A DNA stretch of 64,000 nt from Microvirga pudoricolor (lineage in GTDB: Bacteria; Pseudomonadota; Alphaproteobacteria; Rhizobiales; Beijerinckiaceae): the NCBI RefSeq assembly GCF_016892705.1, contig NZ_JAFEMB010000004.1, positions 372,001-436,000 of the forward strand, given 5' to 3'. A program made the translations under genes and the position numbers. Below are positions 29,771-38,021 of the stretch, piece by piece. How positions within the stretch are numbered: the stretch's first letter is position 1; each line of letters opens with the position of its first letter. Under the pieces are notes generated by a model. It ran no database searches and was not told where the DNA came from. It saw only the letters and a program-made list of their open reading frames with translations.

Positions 29771-30328
29771 CTACTGCGCCAAGAGCCGCAGGCAGGTGCC
29801 CGCCTTCTCGGCTGCGGGACGGGCGTTGGACTGGCTAATCTTTCCCGCCATCACGAGGGAGCGCGTCTGCTCCGTGACCGTGTCGCGCAAGGTGTCCAGA
29901 CCCTTCATGCTTCGCACGGACGCGTCGTAGATCATCTTGGAGTCGGAGGGGAGGCCCTCGGCGCATTTCGACGCGGCGGCGTTGGGAGGACTCGCTTGCG
30001 CGAGCGTAGCCGCCGAAGCTGCCGGGGTTGCGGCAGGTGACGCCGTCGAAGCTGGAGGCGGAGCCGGTGGGGCGGCGACCGTGCTTGCGGCGGCCGCCAA
30101 TCCACCAACGGCCGCCCCGGCGGCTGCGGCCCCTATGACGGCGCCGGTCGGGTAAACGGGCGCGCACCGCCAGCAGCGCGGATAGTACACGTCGCGCGCC
30201 ACCAGGGGAGGCCGTACGCCCCCGACCGCGACGCCTCCGCGCCATCCTCGGGCGACCCAGAAGGCATCGGCGGGAGCCGCCGCGGACATGAGGGCTGCAG
30301 CGGCCAGGAACGGAAGATAACGGTTCAT
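29771..30328 (-). CDS. Exported Ala/Pro-rich hypothetical protein
   Basis: 185 residues. Signal peptide MNRYLPFLAAAALMSAAAPADA, a Trp/Arg-rich segment (FWVARGWRGGVAVGGVRPP), a PRCWRC cysteine pair, a glycine/alanine stretch that may be a membrane or surface segment, an Ala/Pro linker and a C-terminal helical domain with two cysteines. AAGGAG lies 6 nt before ATG 30328; ATGs at 30331 and 30334 are too close to it. It follows the DUF2092 gene by 11 bp, so the two are probably one operon. Confidence 0.8.
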   Translation of the reverse strand: MNRYLPFLAAAALMSAAAPADAFWVARGWRGGVAVGGVRPPLVARDVYYPRCWRCAPVYPTGAVIGAAAAGAAVGGLAAAASTVAAPPAPPPASTASPAATPAASAATLAQASPPNAAASKCAEGLPSDSKMIYDASVRSMKGLDTLRDTVTEQTRSLVMAGKISQSNARPAAEKAGTCLRLLAQ

Positions 30329-30339
30329 CATCATCTCCT

Positions 30340-31086
30340 TCAAAGTCCAGGCTGCGCAAACGGCACTGGTTTTCCTTGGGCTGTATGCGCCAGCGAGAAC
30401 GTCTTGCCTGGAATGGGGCGGTCGAGACTCCAGCCCGAGAAGGTCACGCTGTTGCGCGGCCTGCCGGGCGTGTCCGTTTCGGTGACCGTCAACTGGCGCG
30501 GGAGCCGATCCTTGGCCCCGACCCAGATCTGCCCCTGAGCCCCTGGAGCCGTGAACGCCACGATGTCTGTCTCGACGCCGCCAACCATTCGGGTGCGTCC
30601 GACGACGAAGGCTCGGGTCAGCCCTTCGGTCAATCCCTTGGCCGGATCGGACAACAGCATGTCGGCAACGGCCTGAGTCTGCCCAAACGCCTGCACCTCC
30701 GAGCGAAGGGTGTCATCGAGGGTGGCACCCGCCGGTGCGGTTGCCACGGTGCCGTCTCCCGATCTGAAAAGCACCATCGTCCGGCCGTCGGTGAGAAACT
30801 CGATCCGGGGTCCGTCGCCTTCGGTAATGACCCGAAGCCGATGGGGGCGCTGCATCTCGACCTTGCTGCGCTCGGTGAGAAGGATCGATTGTCCTTCCGC
30901 ATTCGGCACGTCATGGGTGGCTGTTGCGGTGAAAACCATGGTTCGGGCCGAAGCCAATCGGTCTCCGGCCGCCTTGAGGATTTGAACGGCCGCCGGATCG
31001 ACGAGGGGCGCCGCGGGTTGTGCTTGCCCTGGCGAGGACGCCACGGCTCCGAGAACGAAGGCTGTCACGATCACGACATACTTCAT
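30340..31086 (-). CDS. Exported DUF2092-type protein
   Basis: 248 residues. Signal peptide MKYVVIVTAFVLGAVASSPGQA. The mature part resembles the DUF2092 family, which is structurally related to the LolA/LppX lipoprotein-carrier fold: LASARTMVFTATATHD, RLRVITEGDGPRIEFLTDGRTM, GQIWVGAKDRLPRQLTVT. A periplasmic lipid- or hydrophobic-ligand-binding role is plausible. GAGG lies 8 nt before the ATG. First gene of a two-gene operon with the Ala/Pro-rich protein. Confidence 0.85.
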   Translation of the reverse strand: MKYVVIVTAFVLGAVASSPGQAQPAAPLVDPAAVQILKAAGDRLASARTMVFTATATHDVPNAEGQSILLTERSKVEMQRPHRLRVITEGDGPRIEFLTDGRTMVLFRSGDGTVATAPAGATLDDTLRSEVQAFGQTQAVADMLLSDPAKGLTEGLTRAFVVGRTRMVGGVETDIVAFTAPGAQGQIWVGAKDRLPRQLTVTETDTPGRPRNSVTFSGWSLDRPIPGKTFSLAHTAQGKPVPFAQPGL

Positions 31087-31942
31087 GGTGTGGCCTCGTG
31101 TGCACATCCGCCGACCCCGCCCGAGCCAGCGCTCAGCAGGTCTCGTAGGCTAACGATCAATATTCGAACCTGAAGCGTGCCCCGTTATTGCCGTTCGAAT
31201 AATCCACACGCCGCATGGCGGGCCGGATCGAACTCGTACAACCAACAGGCCGCATCATCTTTCCTGTCGTTAAGCTTGTCAATTATTTTGATGGCTACCG
31301 GCATTGGCGACATCAGCATGCGGAAAACAGCAGCAGATCATGGGTCCGCCGCCCAAATTTGCCGGATCTACTTTCAGTCCGACGTCGCGGCGTGCCCGGC
31401 TCGTCACCACAGGGCCGCTGATGGGCGTCTTATCCCTAAGGTCTTGTCCGCTACCGGCCGGAGCGACAGGGTGCCATATGATGAGGGTGACCCGGCCCCC
31501 ACCATGCTTTCGGGGCCTGGTCCTTAGGTCGGAAGCCATCGGACCTTCGGATCATATCCGAAATGCCGAGTGGAAGCGGGTTCATCGGCGTCGTATTCTC
31601 TTGGACATACGGCGCGCCACGGCAGAACTGATCACTCTCGACCGGAACCTAGCGGCTCCCGCACCGAACAGAAGGCCCCGCTGCCACGGCGGGGCCTTCC
31701 TGTTTTCAGGAGAGGTTGGCCGCCTCGGGAGTGCTGTGAGTTCCGGCGGGGACGTAGGGCAGGGGGTTCAAGGCGTGGATGACAACCAAACCAGATCGGC
31801 CGGAACCGGTCGCCGGTCCATTTGCGCGGCTGCCGCCGTTCGCGTCCTCGCCCCCGAACGCAAGGCAAGCATGCATGATGGGGGCTTTATGCCTTCGCAA
31901 GACACCACCTGACTTGCGTCAGATCCCGCCGAGCGCGGCGCG
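31087..31942. other. Long stretch without a recognisable gene
   Basis: 856 bases in which open frames exist on both strands but none has a convincing start site, family resemblance or amino-acid composition. It contains a short perfect hairpin (TTCGGAT / ATCCGAA, 31546-31562) and a strong terminator at 31672, which suggests that a non-coding or very short transcript may end there. Confidence 0.5.
31672..31705 (+). terminator. Strong terminator in a gene-free stretch
   Basis: Perfect 10-bp stem AAGGCCCCGC / GCGGGGCCTT, 7-nt loop, then CCTGTTTT. It faces the plus strand although no plus-strand gene lies within 6 kb upstream, so it may end an unannotated RNA, or it could end a minus-strand transcript less efficiently. 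Confidence 0.7.
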
Positions 31943-32524
31943 TCACGCGCCCGGTTTCGCGCCAGACGTCGCGCGAGGTTCTCCGAACACGGGCCACATC
32001 CGGGCCAGCACCTGGTCCTGCCGCACGAATCGGTGCGCCAGCGCGGCGCCCGCATGGATTGTGACCAGTCCTCCGAGAGCGAGCCCGAGACCGTTGTGCA
32101 GGGTCCAGAGCGCCTCGGACAAAGCTTCGTTTTTATCCACGAGCTTTGGCAGGGTCACGGACCAGAAAACGTCCATGGGTTCACCGTAGGCATTGGTGCC
32201 GACCCAGCCGATGATCGGCATCGCCAGGATGATCCCGTAAAGCGCCATGTGGACACCCTCGGCCAGGACGCGCTGATAAGCCGGTAACGCGGACGGGAGC
32301 GGAGGCGGCCGATGGGTCAGACGGTAGGCGATCCGGATCGCGATGAGTGCCAGCAAGAGGATGCCGAGCGACTTGTGCAGATTGAACAGCCACGTCTGAA
32401 AGGCGTCCCAGGGCAGGTAGTTCACCGCTATCCCCAAAGGCACCATGCCGATCACGAGCACGGCCATCGTCCAATGCAGCAAGCGCGCGGGGAATCGATA
32501 GCGCGTGGAACTCGCAAGGGGCAT
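31943..32524 (-). CDS. Cytochrome b561
   Basis: 193 residues, four predicted membrane helices. Haem-ligand histidines are visible in RLLHWTMA, LFNLHKSLG, EGVHMALYG and TIHAGAALAHRF, the b561/di-haem pattern of bacterial CybB-like quinol oxidoreductases or superoxide oxidases. ATG 32524 is chosen; an in-frame TTG at 32530 would add two residues. No partner gene nearby. Confidence 0.92.
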   Translation of the reverse strand: MPLASSTRYRFPARLLHWTMAVLVIGMVPLGIAVNYLPWDAFQTWLFNLHKSLGILLLALIAIRIAYRLTHRPPPLPSALPAYQRVLAEGVHMALYGIILAMPIIGWVGTNAYGEPMDVFWSVTLPKLVDKNEALSEALWTLHNGLGLALGGLVTIHAGAALAHRFVRQDQVLARMWPVFGEPRATSGAKPGA

Positions 32525-32557
32525 GTGCAAGGCATCTCAAGGGGGTGCAGCAAGACC

Positions 32558-32788
32558 TTAGCCGACCCCCACAAGCCAAGCCAGCAGTTTCAGGTCTCGC
32601 GCTCCCGTGCCGCTGGTGCCCTTCGCCCTTGGCTGCAGCTCTTTTAGAACTTCCTCGTGTCTAACTTCACGGTGTTCAATATAGACGTCGCATTGCCCGT
32701 AACTTGCCCAAGCCGCTCGGCGGAGGAAAACTCCGCCATCGATCGTTATGTTGTAATGAAAGATGCGACGTCTGGGAATAGACTGCAT
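32558..32788 (-). CDS. Possible small hypothetical protein
   Basis: 76 residues starting MQSIPRRRIFHYNITIDGG, followed by a mixed charged segment (YIEHREVRHEEVLKELQ) and a C-terminus LKLLAWLVGVG. Base composition is lower in GC than the surrounding genes. No family recognised and no clear ribosome site; it may be a horizontally acquired fragment. Listed at low confidence as the only protein-like frame between the cytochrome and metalloprotease genes. Confidence 0.35.
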   Translation of the reverse strand: MQSIPRRRIFHYNITIDGGVFLRRAAWASYGQCDVYIEHREVRHEEVLKELQPRAKGTSGTGARDLKLLAWLVGVG

Positions 32789-32985
32789 AGACAATCTGCG
32801 GGCGCCGGTAAGACTTTATAAATGCGTCAGGACTAGCAGTTGGACTAATATTCAGGCATGCCAACTTTGGGTAAGCATGGCCGCCGGTCCCATGCTGGCC
32901 GTCTCATGACGCTCGCAACGGCCGCCGATCAATTCCTCCCAAACGACCTCTCCCAAACAACCCCTGCCGACCCTGAAGGACGATC

Positions 32986-34656
32986 ATGACACCCGCATAC
33001 TGGAATGCTTCCTGGCAAGAACCCTTCCCGCAAAAGGGCCCAGGGGCCACGATCTCGTCGCTTCTTCACCAAGGTCAGGCGCCGGATGGCTCTTATTATT
33101 ACAGTGGACGGCACGATACGGACGCGGCGCTGATCGGCTCGAAATGGACCATCACCGATCTGACCTATAGTTTCCCGACGAGCGGGTCGCTTTACGGGTC
33201 CAATTACGAAGACAGCCGCGCCACGGCCTTCGATCCGTTCAACCCCATGCAGCAGGTCGCGGTGGAGGCCGCGCTCAAGCTGGTGGCGTCCTATACGGGG
33301 CTGACGTTCAAACGGATCGAGGAGACGCCTGGCAATGCCGCCACGCTCCGGTTCGCCCAGACGGGATCGATCGACGTGGAGACCGCTCAGGGCGGTTTCC
33401 CCGCGCCGCTGAACTGGGCCGGCGACGTCTGGTTCGGTGAGACGGGCCAGCCCTATTATGCGACGCCGCTCAAGGGCAACTGGGGTTGGGCCACCATGAT
33501 GCACGAGATCGGGCATGCGCTCGGTCTCAAGCACGGACACCAGGACTACACGGAGGTCGACCTGAGCGAGGACCTCGGCGTGGCGTCGCCCCGGTATGGC
33601 AGCGAGGCCCTGACGGAAGACCATAATGGGCAAGCCTGGTCCCTGATGACGTACGTGTCCTTCCCGGGCGCGCCGCTGACCATCCACGGCGACCTGCGCA
33701 ACGAGCCGCAATCCTACATGCAGGACGACATCGCCGCCCTTCAGTACATGTATGGGGCAAACTTCGATTCCCACGCGGAGAACACCGTCTACCGCTGGAG
33801 CCCCAAGACCGGCGAAATGTTCATCAACGGACAGGGCCAGGGCCGCCCGACGGCGAACACGATCTTCTCCACGATCTGGGACGGCAACGGGATCGACACC
33901 TACGATCTCAGCAATTACCGCACCCACGTGAAGCTCGACCTGCGTCCGAGCGAATACTCGACCTTCAGCAAGGCTCAATTGGCCGATCTCGACGAAGGAA
34001 CCGGGATCGTGCTGGCGCCCGGCAACGTCGCGAATTCTCTACTCTATCAGGGTGACCGACGGTCCTTGATCGAGAACGCCAAAGGCGGCTCCGGCGACGA
34101 CCGCCTGATTGGCAATGCGGGCGACAACCGGCTCTTCGGCAACGCGGGCGACGACATCCTCAGCGGAGGCAACGGCCGGGATCAACTGACCGGGCACGCG
34201 GGCGACGACTACCTGGCCGGCGGAAAAGGCGCGGACATCCTGAACGGCTCGAGCGGCAACGACATCCTGCTGGGCCAGGCCGGAAACGATACGCTCATCG
34301 GCGGCGGCGGAGCCGATCTGCTGTCCGGGGGCGCCGGCGCGGACCGTTTCGTGCTGAAGTCGATCACTCACAGCACGGTCGATCCCTTCGGCCGGGACAG
34401 CATTCTCGACTTCTCGCGCCAGCAGAAGGACAAGATCGATCTCTCGGCCCTGGATGCAAACACCCTGATCGGCGGCGATCAGCGGTTCATGTTCATCGGC
34501 ACGGACGAGTTCCACGGCCTGGCCGGAGAGCTGCGTTACATCTCCGCGAACGGAAGCGCCACGGTGTCCGGGGATGTCGATGGCGACGGGTTGGCTGACT
34601 TCGCCATCGCCATGAGCGGCGTTTCCGTGCTCTTCAGAGGGGATTTCGTACTCTGA
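32986..34656 (+). CDS. Serralysin-like RTX metalloprotease (M10B)
   Basis: 556 residues. The zinc motif HEIGHALGLKHGH is near residue 173, with the Met-turn SLMTYVSF downstream, the M10 signature of serralysins. RTX nonapeptide repeats at about 365-450 (GGSGDDRLIG, GNAGDDILSG, GGKGADILNG) fold with calcium outside the cell. The C-terminal domain ends GDVDGDGLADFAIAMSG...RGDFVL, the uncleaved type I secretion signal. No signal peptide or obvious propeptide. The upstream spacer is AT-rich and may be the promoter. No inhibitor or ABC exporter gene is in the window. Confidence 0.95.
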   Translation: MTPAYWNASWQEPFPQKGPGATISSLLHQGQAPDGSYYYSGRHDTDAALIGSKWTITDLTYSFPTSGSLYGSNYEDSRATAFDPFNPMQQVAVEAALKLVASYTGLTFKRIEETPGNAATLRFAQTGSIDVETAQGGFPAPLNWAGDVWFGETGQPYYATPLKGNWGWATMMHEIGHALGLKHGHQDYTEVDLSEDLGVASPRYGSEALTEDHNGQAWSLMTYVSFPGAPLTIHGDLRNEPQSYMQDDIAALQYMYGANFDSHAENTVYRWSPKTGEMFINGQGQGRPTANTIFSTIWDGNGIDTYDLSNYRTHVKLDLRPSEYSTFSKAQLADLDEGTGIVLAPGNVANSLLYQGDRRSLIENAKGGSGDDRLIGNAGDNRLFGNAGDDILSGGNGRDQLTGHAGDDYLAGGKGADILNGSSGNDILLGQAGNDTLIGGGGADLLSGGAGADRFVLKSITHSTVDPFGRDSILDFSRQQKDKIDLSALDANTLIGGDQRFMFIGTDEFHGLAGELRYISANGSATVSGDVDGDGLADFAIAMSGVSVLFRGDFVL

Positions 34657-34664
34657 CCCAGCCG

Positions 34665-34698
34665 ATGCCTTCCCCCGGTTGCGGCCTGGGGAGGGCAT
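34665..34698 (+). terminator. Terminator hairpin after the metalloprotease
   Basis: Stem ATGCCTTCCCC / GGGGAGGGCAT, 11 bp with one G-T pair, 12-nt loop, followed by TCTCC. It begins 9 bases after the stop. The T-run is weak, but position and stem length support termination. Confidence 0.6.
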
Positions 34699-34850
34699 TC
34701 TCCGTCGTCCGAGATTTCGGTGCACCTTGGGATCGGCCCTCATGCGAAAGGAAATCAGGCTTCCAGCAGCCCGAACGACCGTCGATCTTAACCGGCCCTT
34801 ATCAATTGTTGGTTCTACTGGACATGACGGACGGAGTGGCAGGACGCGTT

Positions 34851-34961
34851 ATGGACGACAACAGGCTGGAAGCTCGACCCCTGCCGACATCCATCTACGA
34901 TTGGATCCCATTCCTCCTGTCCATCGTTGGACTGGGCTGGCTATTCCAGCTCGTGAACTAA
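34851..34961 (+). CDS. Predicted 36-residue single-helix membrane protein
   Basis: MDDNRLEARPLPTSIYDW is a soluble N-terminal part, followed by one hydrophobic helix (IPFLLSIVGLGWLFQLVN) at the C-terminus. AGGA lies 8 nt before the ATG. It ends 12 bp before another tiny membrane protein, suggesting a two-gene operon of small proteins. No homologue recognised. Confidence 0.55.
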   Translation: MDDNRLEARPLPTSIYDWIPFLLSIVGLGWLFQLVN

Positions 34962-34973
34962 GGAGGCGTCCGG

Positions 34974-35075
34974 ATGACCAAGATTGAGCGCAAGGTGTGG
35001 GAACGGGGCCTCGCGGCGCTCTATGCCGGGATGTTCGTCTCTGCCCTGGCGCTGAGCTTCATGTCGAGCGTCTGA
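34974..35075 (+). CDS. Predicted 33-residue membrane protein
   Basis: A near-perfect AAGGAGG site 7 nt before the ATG is the strongest support. The product, starting MTKIERKVWERGLAALYAGM, has a basic N-terminus followed by a hydrophobic segment (AALYAGMFVSALALSFMSSV), typical of a small inner-membrane peptide. Too short for standard gene calling. Confidence 0.6.
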   Translation: MTKIERKVWERGLAALYAGMFVSALALSFMSSV

Positions 35076-35258
35076 GCCGCTTCTTGACGGTTGAAGGTTT
35101 GAGCGGGAGCCGCTGGGAGAGCAAGACGGCTTTTACTCCGCCATTGGTCCCTCGCACCGACAACCAGGGTTAACACCAAAGATAACAATTGTTACCCTTC
35201 GGGCGCTCTAACCCCCAATCGCTGATCGAATTACAAATGATCATCGGCGGGGGATAAA

Positions 35259-35408
35259 ATGAAACAGAATCATCGATACAGTCGTCTGACCTATGCGGAA
35301 CTTGCGTTGATCACCTTCGAGGACAAGACGCTTCCGGCCTTTCTTCTCTACTGTCTCGGGTTGGCGTTCGGGATGGCCTTGCTGCCGCTGATCTATCTGA
35401 ATCACTAG
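35259..35408 (+). CDS. Predicted 49-residue membrane protein
   Basis: GGCGGGGG lies 5-6 nt before the ATG. The N-terminal half is polar (MKQNHRYSRLTYAELALITF), then a hydrophobic helix (LPAFLLYCLGLAFGMALLPL) ends in YLNH. It is preceded by the palindrome TAACAATTGTTA at 35183-35194, which could be a regulator site. Third member of a cluster of small membrane proteins within 560 bp. Confidence 0.55.
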   Translation: MKQNHRYSRLTYAELALITFEDKTLPAFLLYCLGLAFGMALLPLIYLNH

Positions 35409-36137
35409 CAGGTGCGGACCCATGACGTACGCCCTGTCATACTGCACGTCCCGCTCCTTCGAGCGAAGCTTCCTGCCTCTGGCCCGGCTGGACGTCCGGC
35501 GGACGAGCCTGAGAGCGGCGAACGATGCGTGGGCCCATTTGGCGCTCGTTCATCCGATCGGTCGCAACCGCTCTCCCTCGCTTCCCTCGCCACAAAGCTC
35601 ATCAGTGGTCTCGACCATCGCCGTGCAATAGGCGCCCCTCGCGGAGTGGTCTCGACGCGAGGGGCAGCCCTGAAGGCATCGCCCCCGATAGCCTTCCAAG
35701 CATCAATGAGGGCGCGCCCGCTCGGTTCCTGGAGCAAAGAAAAACCCCTCGGCATCATGTGCGAGGGGTTTGTAAGAGACGGAAGCGCAGGGGGCAGACG
35801 CGCTTCCGATAGCCGACAACGCGCGAGCCCGAAGCCCGTTCCTCATGCCCCAGGGCACACTTTGCCGCAGGGCTGGGCTGGAGTGAGCCCCATCGGACAG
35901 AAGAATGTTTCGAGCCGTTTTTCGCCGTGCCGTGAGACCGCACCGGCCGAACCCAACTCAAGGCGCCCATCGCGTCCGTACTGCGGCCAAGGCGGGCGGT
36001 TCGCCTGGCCGACGCCTGCATCGACCGCGATGTCCTCGGCCCTATCCCGAACACGATCCCGGCTCCCATGCAGACATAGAGGGGCTGGATTGAGGACGAC
36101 GCTTAACAGGCGAGGGCCGATTCCTTCGGCGACATAG
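35409..36137. other. Gene-poor stretch between small proteins and tRNA-Leu
   Basis: 729 bases with several shadow-like frames of low-complexity, Arg- and Pro-rich composition; none is convincing. A hairpin terminator on the minus strand at 35742-35771 and a second stem nearby (CGGAAGCGC / GCGCTTCCG, 35781-35810) suggest that the tRNA-Leu transcript or another minus-strand RNA extends into this region. Confidence 0.5.
35742..35771 (-). terminator. Minus-strand rho-independent terminator
   Basis: AAACCCCTCG / CGAGGGGTTT stem of 10 bp; on the minus strand it is followed by TTTTCTTTG, a good T-run. No minus-strand gene ends near it except tRNA-Leu about 370 bp above. Confidence 0.8.
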
Positions 36138-36223
36138 TGGTGCCCCTGGCCGGGATCGAACCAGCACTCCTTGCGGAACTCGATTTTGAGTCGAGCGCGT
36201 CTACCAATTCCGCCACAGGGGCA
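36138..36223 (-). tRNA. tRNA-Leu(CAA)
   Basis: 86 nt including an encoded CCA end. The acceptor arms TGCCCCT and AGGGGCA pair, the T-loop GGTTCGATCCC is standard, and the anticodon stem CTCGA / TCGAG encloses CTCAAAA, giving anticodon CAA (codon UUG). A long variable arm, as in type II tRNAs, is present. Confidence 0.97.
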
Positions 36224-36365
36224 ACGCGGGTTGCGAGGTATCACGGGATCGGAAGCGCGGTCAATGCGGGGCAGGCCGAAGCTGGGAGCCTCTCGCCTTT
36301 AAGCCCCGGTTGTGCTCAAAGGGCGGGGGCCGGCCGGGCCTTTTTCATGGATCGATTGCCCTCCC

Positions 36366-36947
36366 ATGCTCAGACGCCTTTACGATTGGACATTGTCCCT
36401 CGCGGCCAAGCCTTCCGCTCCCTATGCGCTGGCGGCCGTCTCGTTCGCCGAAAGTTCGTTCTTCCCCGTTCCTCCGGACGTGATGCTGGTGCCCATGATG
36501 CTGGCCCGGCCGGATAAAGCCTGGTTCTATGCCGCGATCTGCACGGCCGCGTCCGTGCTCGGCGGTCTCCTGGGTTATGCCATCGGGGCGCTGTTCTACG
36601 AGACCCTCGGGGCATGGATCTTTCAGGCCCTCCATCTCACGGAAGGCGCCGAGGCCTTCCGTCAATCCTACGCCGTCTACGGACACTGGGTCATCCTGCT
36701 GAAAGGGCTGACGCCGATCCCCTACAAGCTCGTCACCATCACGTCGGGCTTTGCCGAATACAACCTGTTCTGGTTCGTCGTGCTGTCGATCATCACCCGC
36801 GGGGCGCGCTTCTTCATGGTGGCCCTGCTGATGAGCCGGTTCGGGCCTGCCATCAAGACGATCATCGACCGCCACTTTAACCTCGTGGCGGGCCTCGCCA
36901 TCGCGGCGATCGTGGGTGGCTTCGTGGCGTTCCGCTATTTGTTCTAG
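36366..36947 (+). CDS. YqaA-family membrane protein (SNARE-associated/DedA superfamily)
   Basis: 193 residues with four or more predicted membrane segments and the VTT-domain features of YqaA-like proteins: FAESSFFPVPPDVMLVPMMLA at the N-terminus and GHWVILLKGLTPIPYKLVTITSG in the middle. These proteins are linked to lipid scrambling and membrane homeostasis. ATG 36366 begins the family N-terminus. It is followed after 17 bp by the dsbB-like gene, so probably an operon. Confidence 0.9.
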   Translation: MLRRLYDWTLSLAAKPSAPYALAAVSFAESSFFPVPPDVMLVPMMLARPDKAWFYAAICTAASVLGGLLGYAIGALFYETLGAWIFQALHLTEGAEAFRQSYAVYGHWVILLKGLTPIPYKLVTITSGFAEYNLFWFVVLSIITRGARFFMVALLMSRFGPAIKTIIDRHFNLVAGLAIAAIVGGFVAFRYLF

Positions 36948-36964
36948 CCGGGAGGGCCCAGGGA

Positions 36965-37453
36965 ATGCGTCTCGGGATTACGATGCGGCAGGCTGCGCTG
37001 GCCATCGCCCTTGCGGCCGCGGCGACCATCGGCGGCGCCTACATTTTCCAGTATGGCTGGGGTTACGTCCCCTGCAAGCTCTGCCTCTGGCAGCGCACCC
37101 CCTACTATGCCGGGATCGTGCTGGCGGTGCTGACCGCCCTCCTGCCGCCCGGCGCGCGGCGGGCGGGCCTCTGGCTGCTGGCGCTGGTCTTTGCCGGAAG
37201 CGCGATCCTGGGCGCCTACCATGCGGGCGTGGAATGGGGCGTCTTTGCCGGTCCAAGCGATTGCGGCGGCGGCGCGGGACCGGCCGCCGGCAATGTGGGG
37301 GATTTTCTCAACCAGCTCCAGTCGACCCGTGTGGTCAGCTGCACGGAGGCCGCATGGCGCTTCCTGGGCCTGTCGCTCGCCGGCTGGAACGTGCTGATCT
37401 CCCTCGCGCTCGCGGCCTTCGCGGGCCTTGCGGCGCGGGAGGGGCGGGCCTGA
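36965..37453 (+). CDS. dsbB: Disulfide bond formation protein B
   Basis: 162 residues, four predicted membrane helices. Redox pairs are Cys37-Cys40 in VPCKLCLWQR and Cys100/Cys126 on the second periplasmic loop. DsbB passes electrons from DsbA to quinones and thereby drives disulfide formation in the periplasm; the DsbA partner is not in the window. Gene spacing to the YqaA-type gene is 17 bp. It converges with the HNH gene, 10 bp apart. Confidence 0.93.
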   Translation: MRLGITMRQAALAIALAAAATIGGAYIFQYGWGYVPCKLCLWQRTPYYAGIVLAVLTALLPPGARRAGLWLLALVFAGSAILGAYHAGVEWGVFAGPSDCGGGAGPAAGNVGDFLNQLQSTRVVSCTEAAWRFLGLSLAGWNVLISLALAAFAGLAAREGRA

Positions 37454-37463
37454 GGGCGCCGCC

Positions 37464-38021
37464 TTACTCCTCCAGGGTGCTGTCCCAATACAGGTAATCG
37501 AGCCAGGATTCGTGCAGCACATCCTTGTATTGCAGCCGCTTGGCGCATTCGTCGAGCTGGTGCGGCGAGGGCTGGTAGGGCTGGCGGCGCAGCTTCAGGC
37601 CGGACTCGTGGAGGGACTTGTCGGCCTTGAGCAGGTTGTCCCTTTGGCATGAGGTGACCACGTTGGTCCAGTTCGTCAGGCCGCCCTTGCTGCGGGGCAC
37701 CACGTGGTCGAACGTCAGCTCGCTCGTCTCGGAACGCTCCCCGCAATACTGGCAGCGGAAGCCGTCGCGCAGAAACACGTGGTAGCGCGTGAACGACACC
37801 CGCTTGCGCTTCTGGTAGCGCTTGAGGGCCACCACGGACGGGATCTTGAACGACCGGGTGACCGAGTGGACCTCGTGCTCGTAGGTCGAGACCTGGAACA
37901 CCCGGTCCTGAAGCACTGCCACCAGGGCGTCCTGCCAGTGCCAGACCGACAGCGGGCCCCAGCTCAGGGGCTGCATATCGGCGTTCAACACCAGCGTCGT
38001 GAGATTGGGGACATGCGTCAT
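37464..38021 (-). CDS. HNH endonuclease
   Basis: 185 residues with an HNH/His-Me domain: zinc-ribbon-like cysteines in RCQYCGER, the DHVVPRSKGG catalytic segment, TNWTNVVTSCQRDN and a final cysteine. The N-terminal half (VLNADMQPLSWGPLSVWHWQDAL) is that of a family conserved in proteobacterial chromosomes, found as stand-alone genes and usually of unknown role. ATG 38021 is preferred over the GTG at 38030. Confidence 0.92.
   Translation of the reverse strand: MTHVPNLTTLVLNADMQPLSWGPLSVWHWQDALVAVLQDRVFQVSTYEHEVHSVTRSFKIPSVVALKRYQKRKRVSFTRYHVFLRDGFRCQYCGERSETSELTFDHVVPRSKGGLTNWTNVVTSCQRDNLLKADKSLHESGLKLRRQPYQPSPHQLDECAKRLQYKDVLHESWLDYLYWDSTLEE

Noticed and set aside
35755-36069. 104-codon minus-strand frame below tRNA-Leu
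   Set aside because: Arg/Ser-rich composition, no ribosome site, and it ends inside the terminator hairpin.
36138-36223. tRNA-Leu as an integration site for a mobile element
   Set aside because: No duplicate of the tRNA 3' end, integrase, phage or plasmid gene was found in the flanking accessory region.
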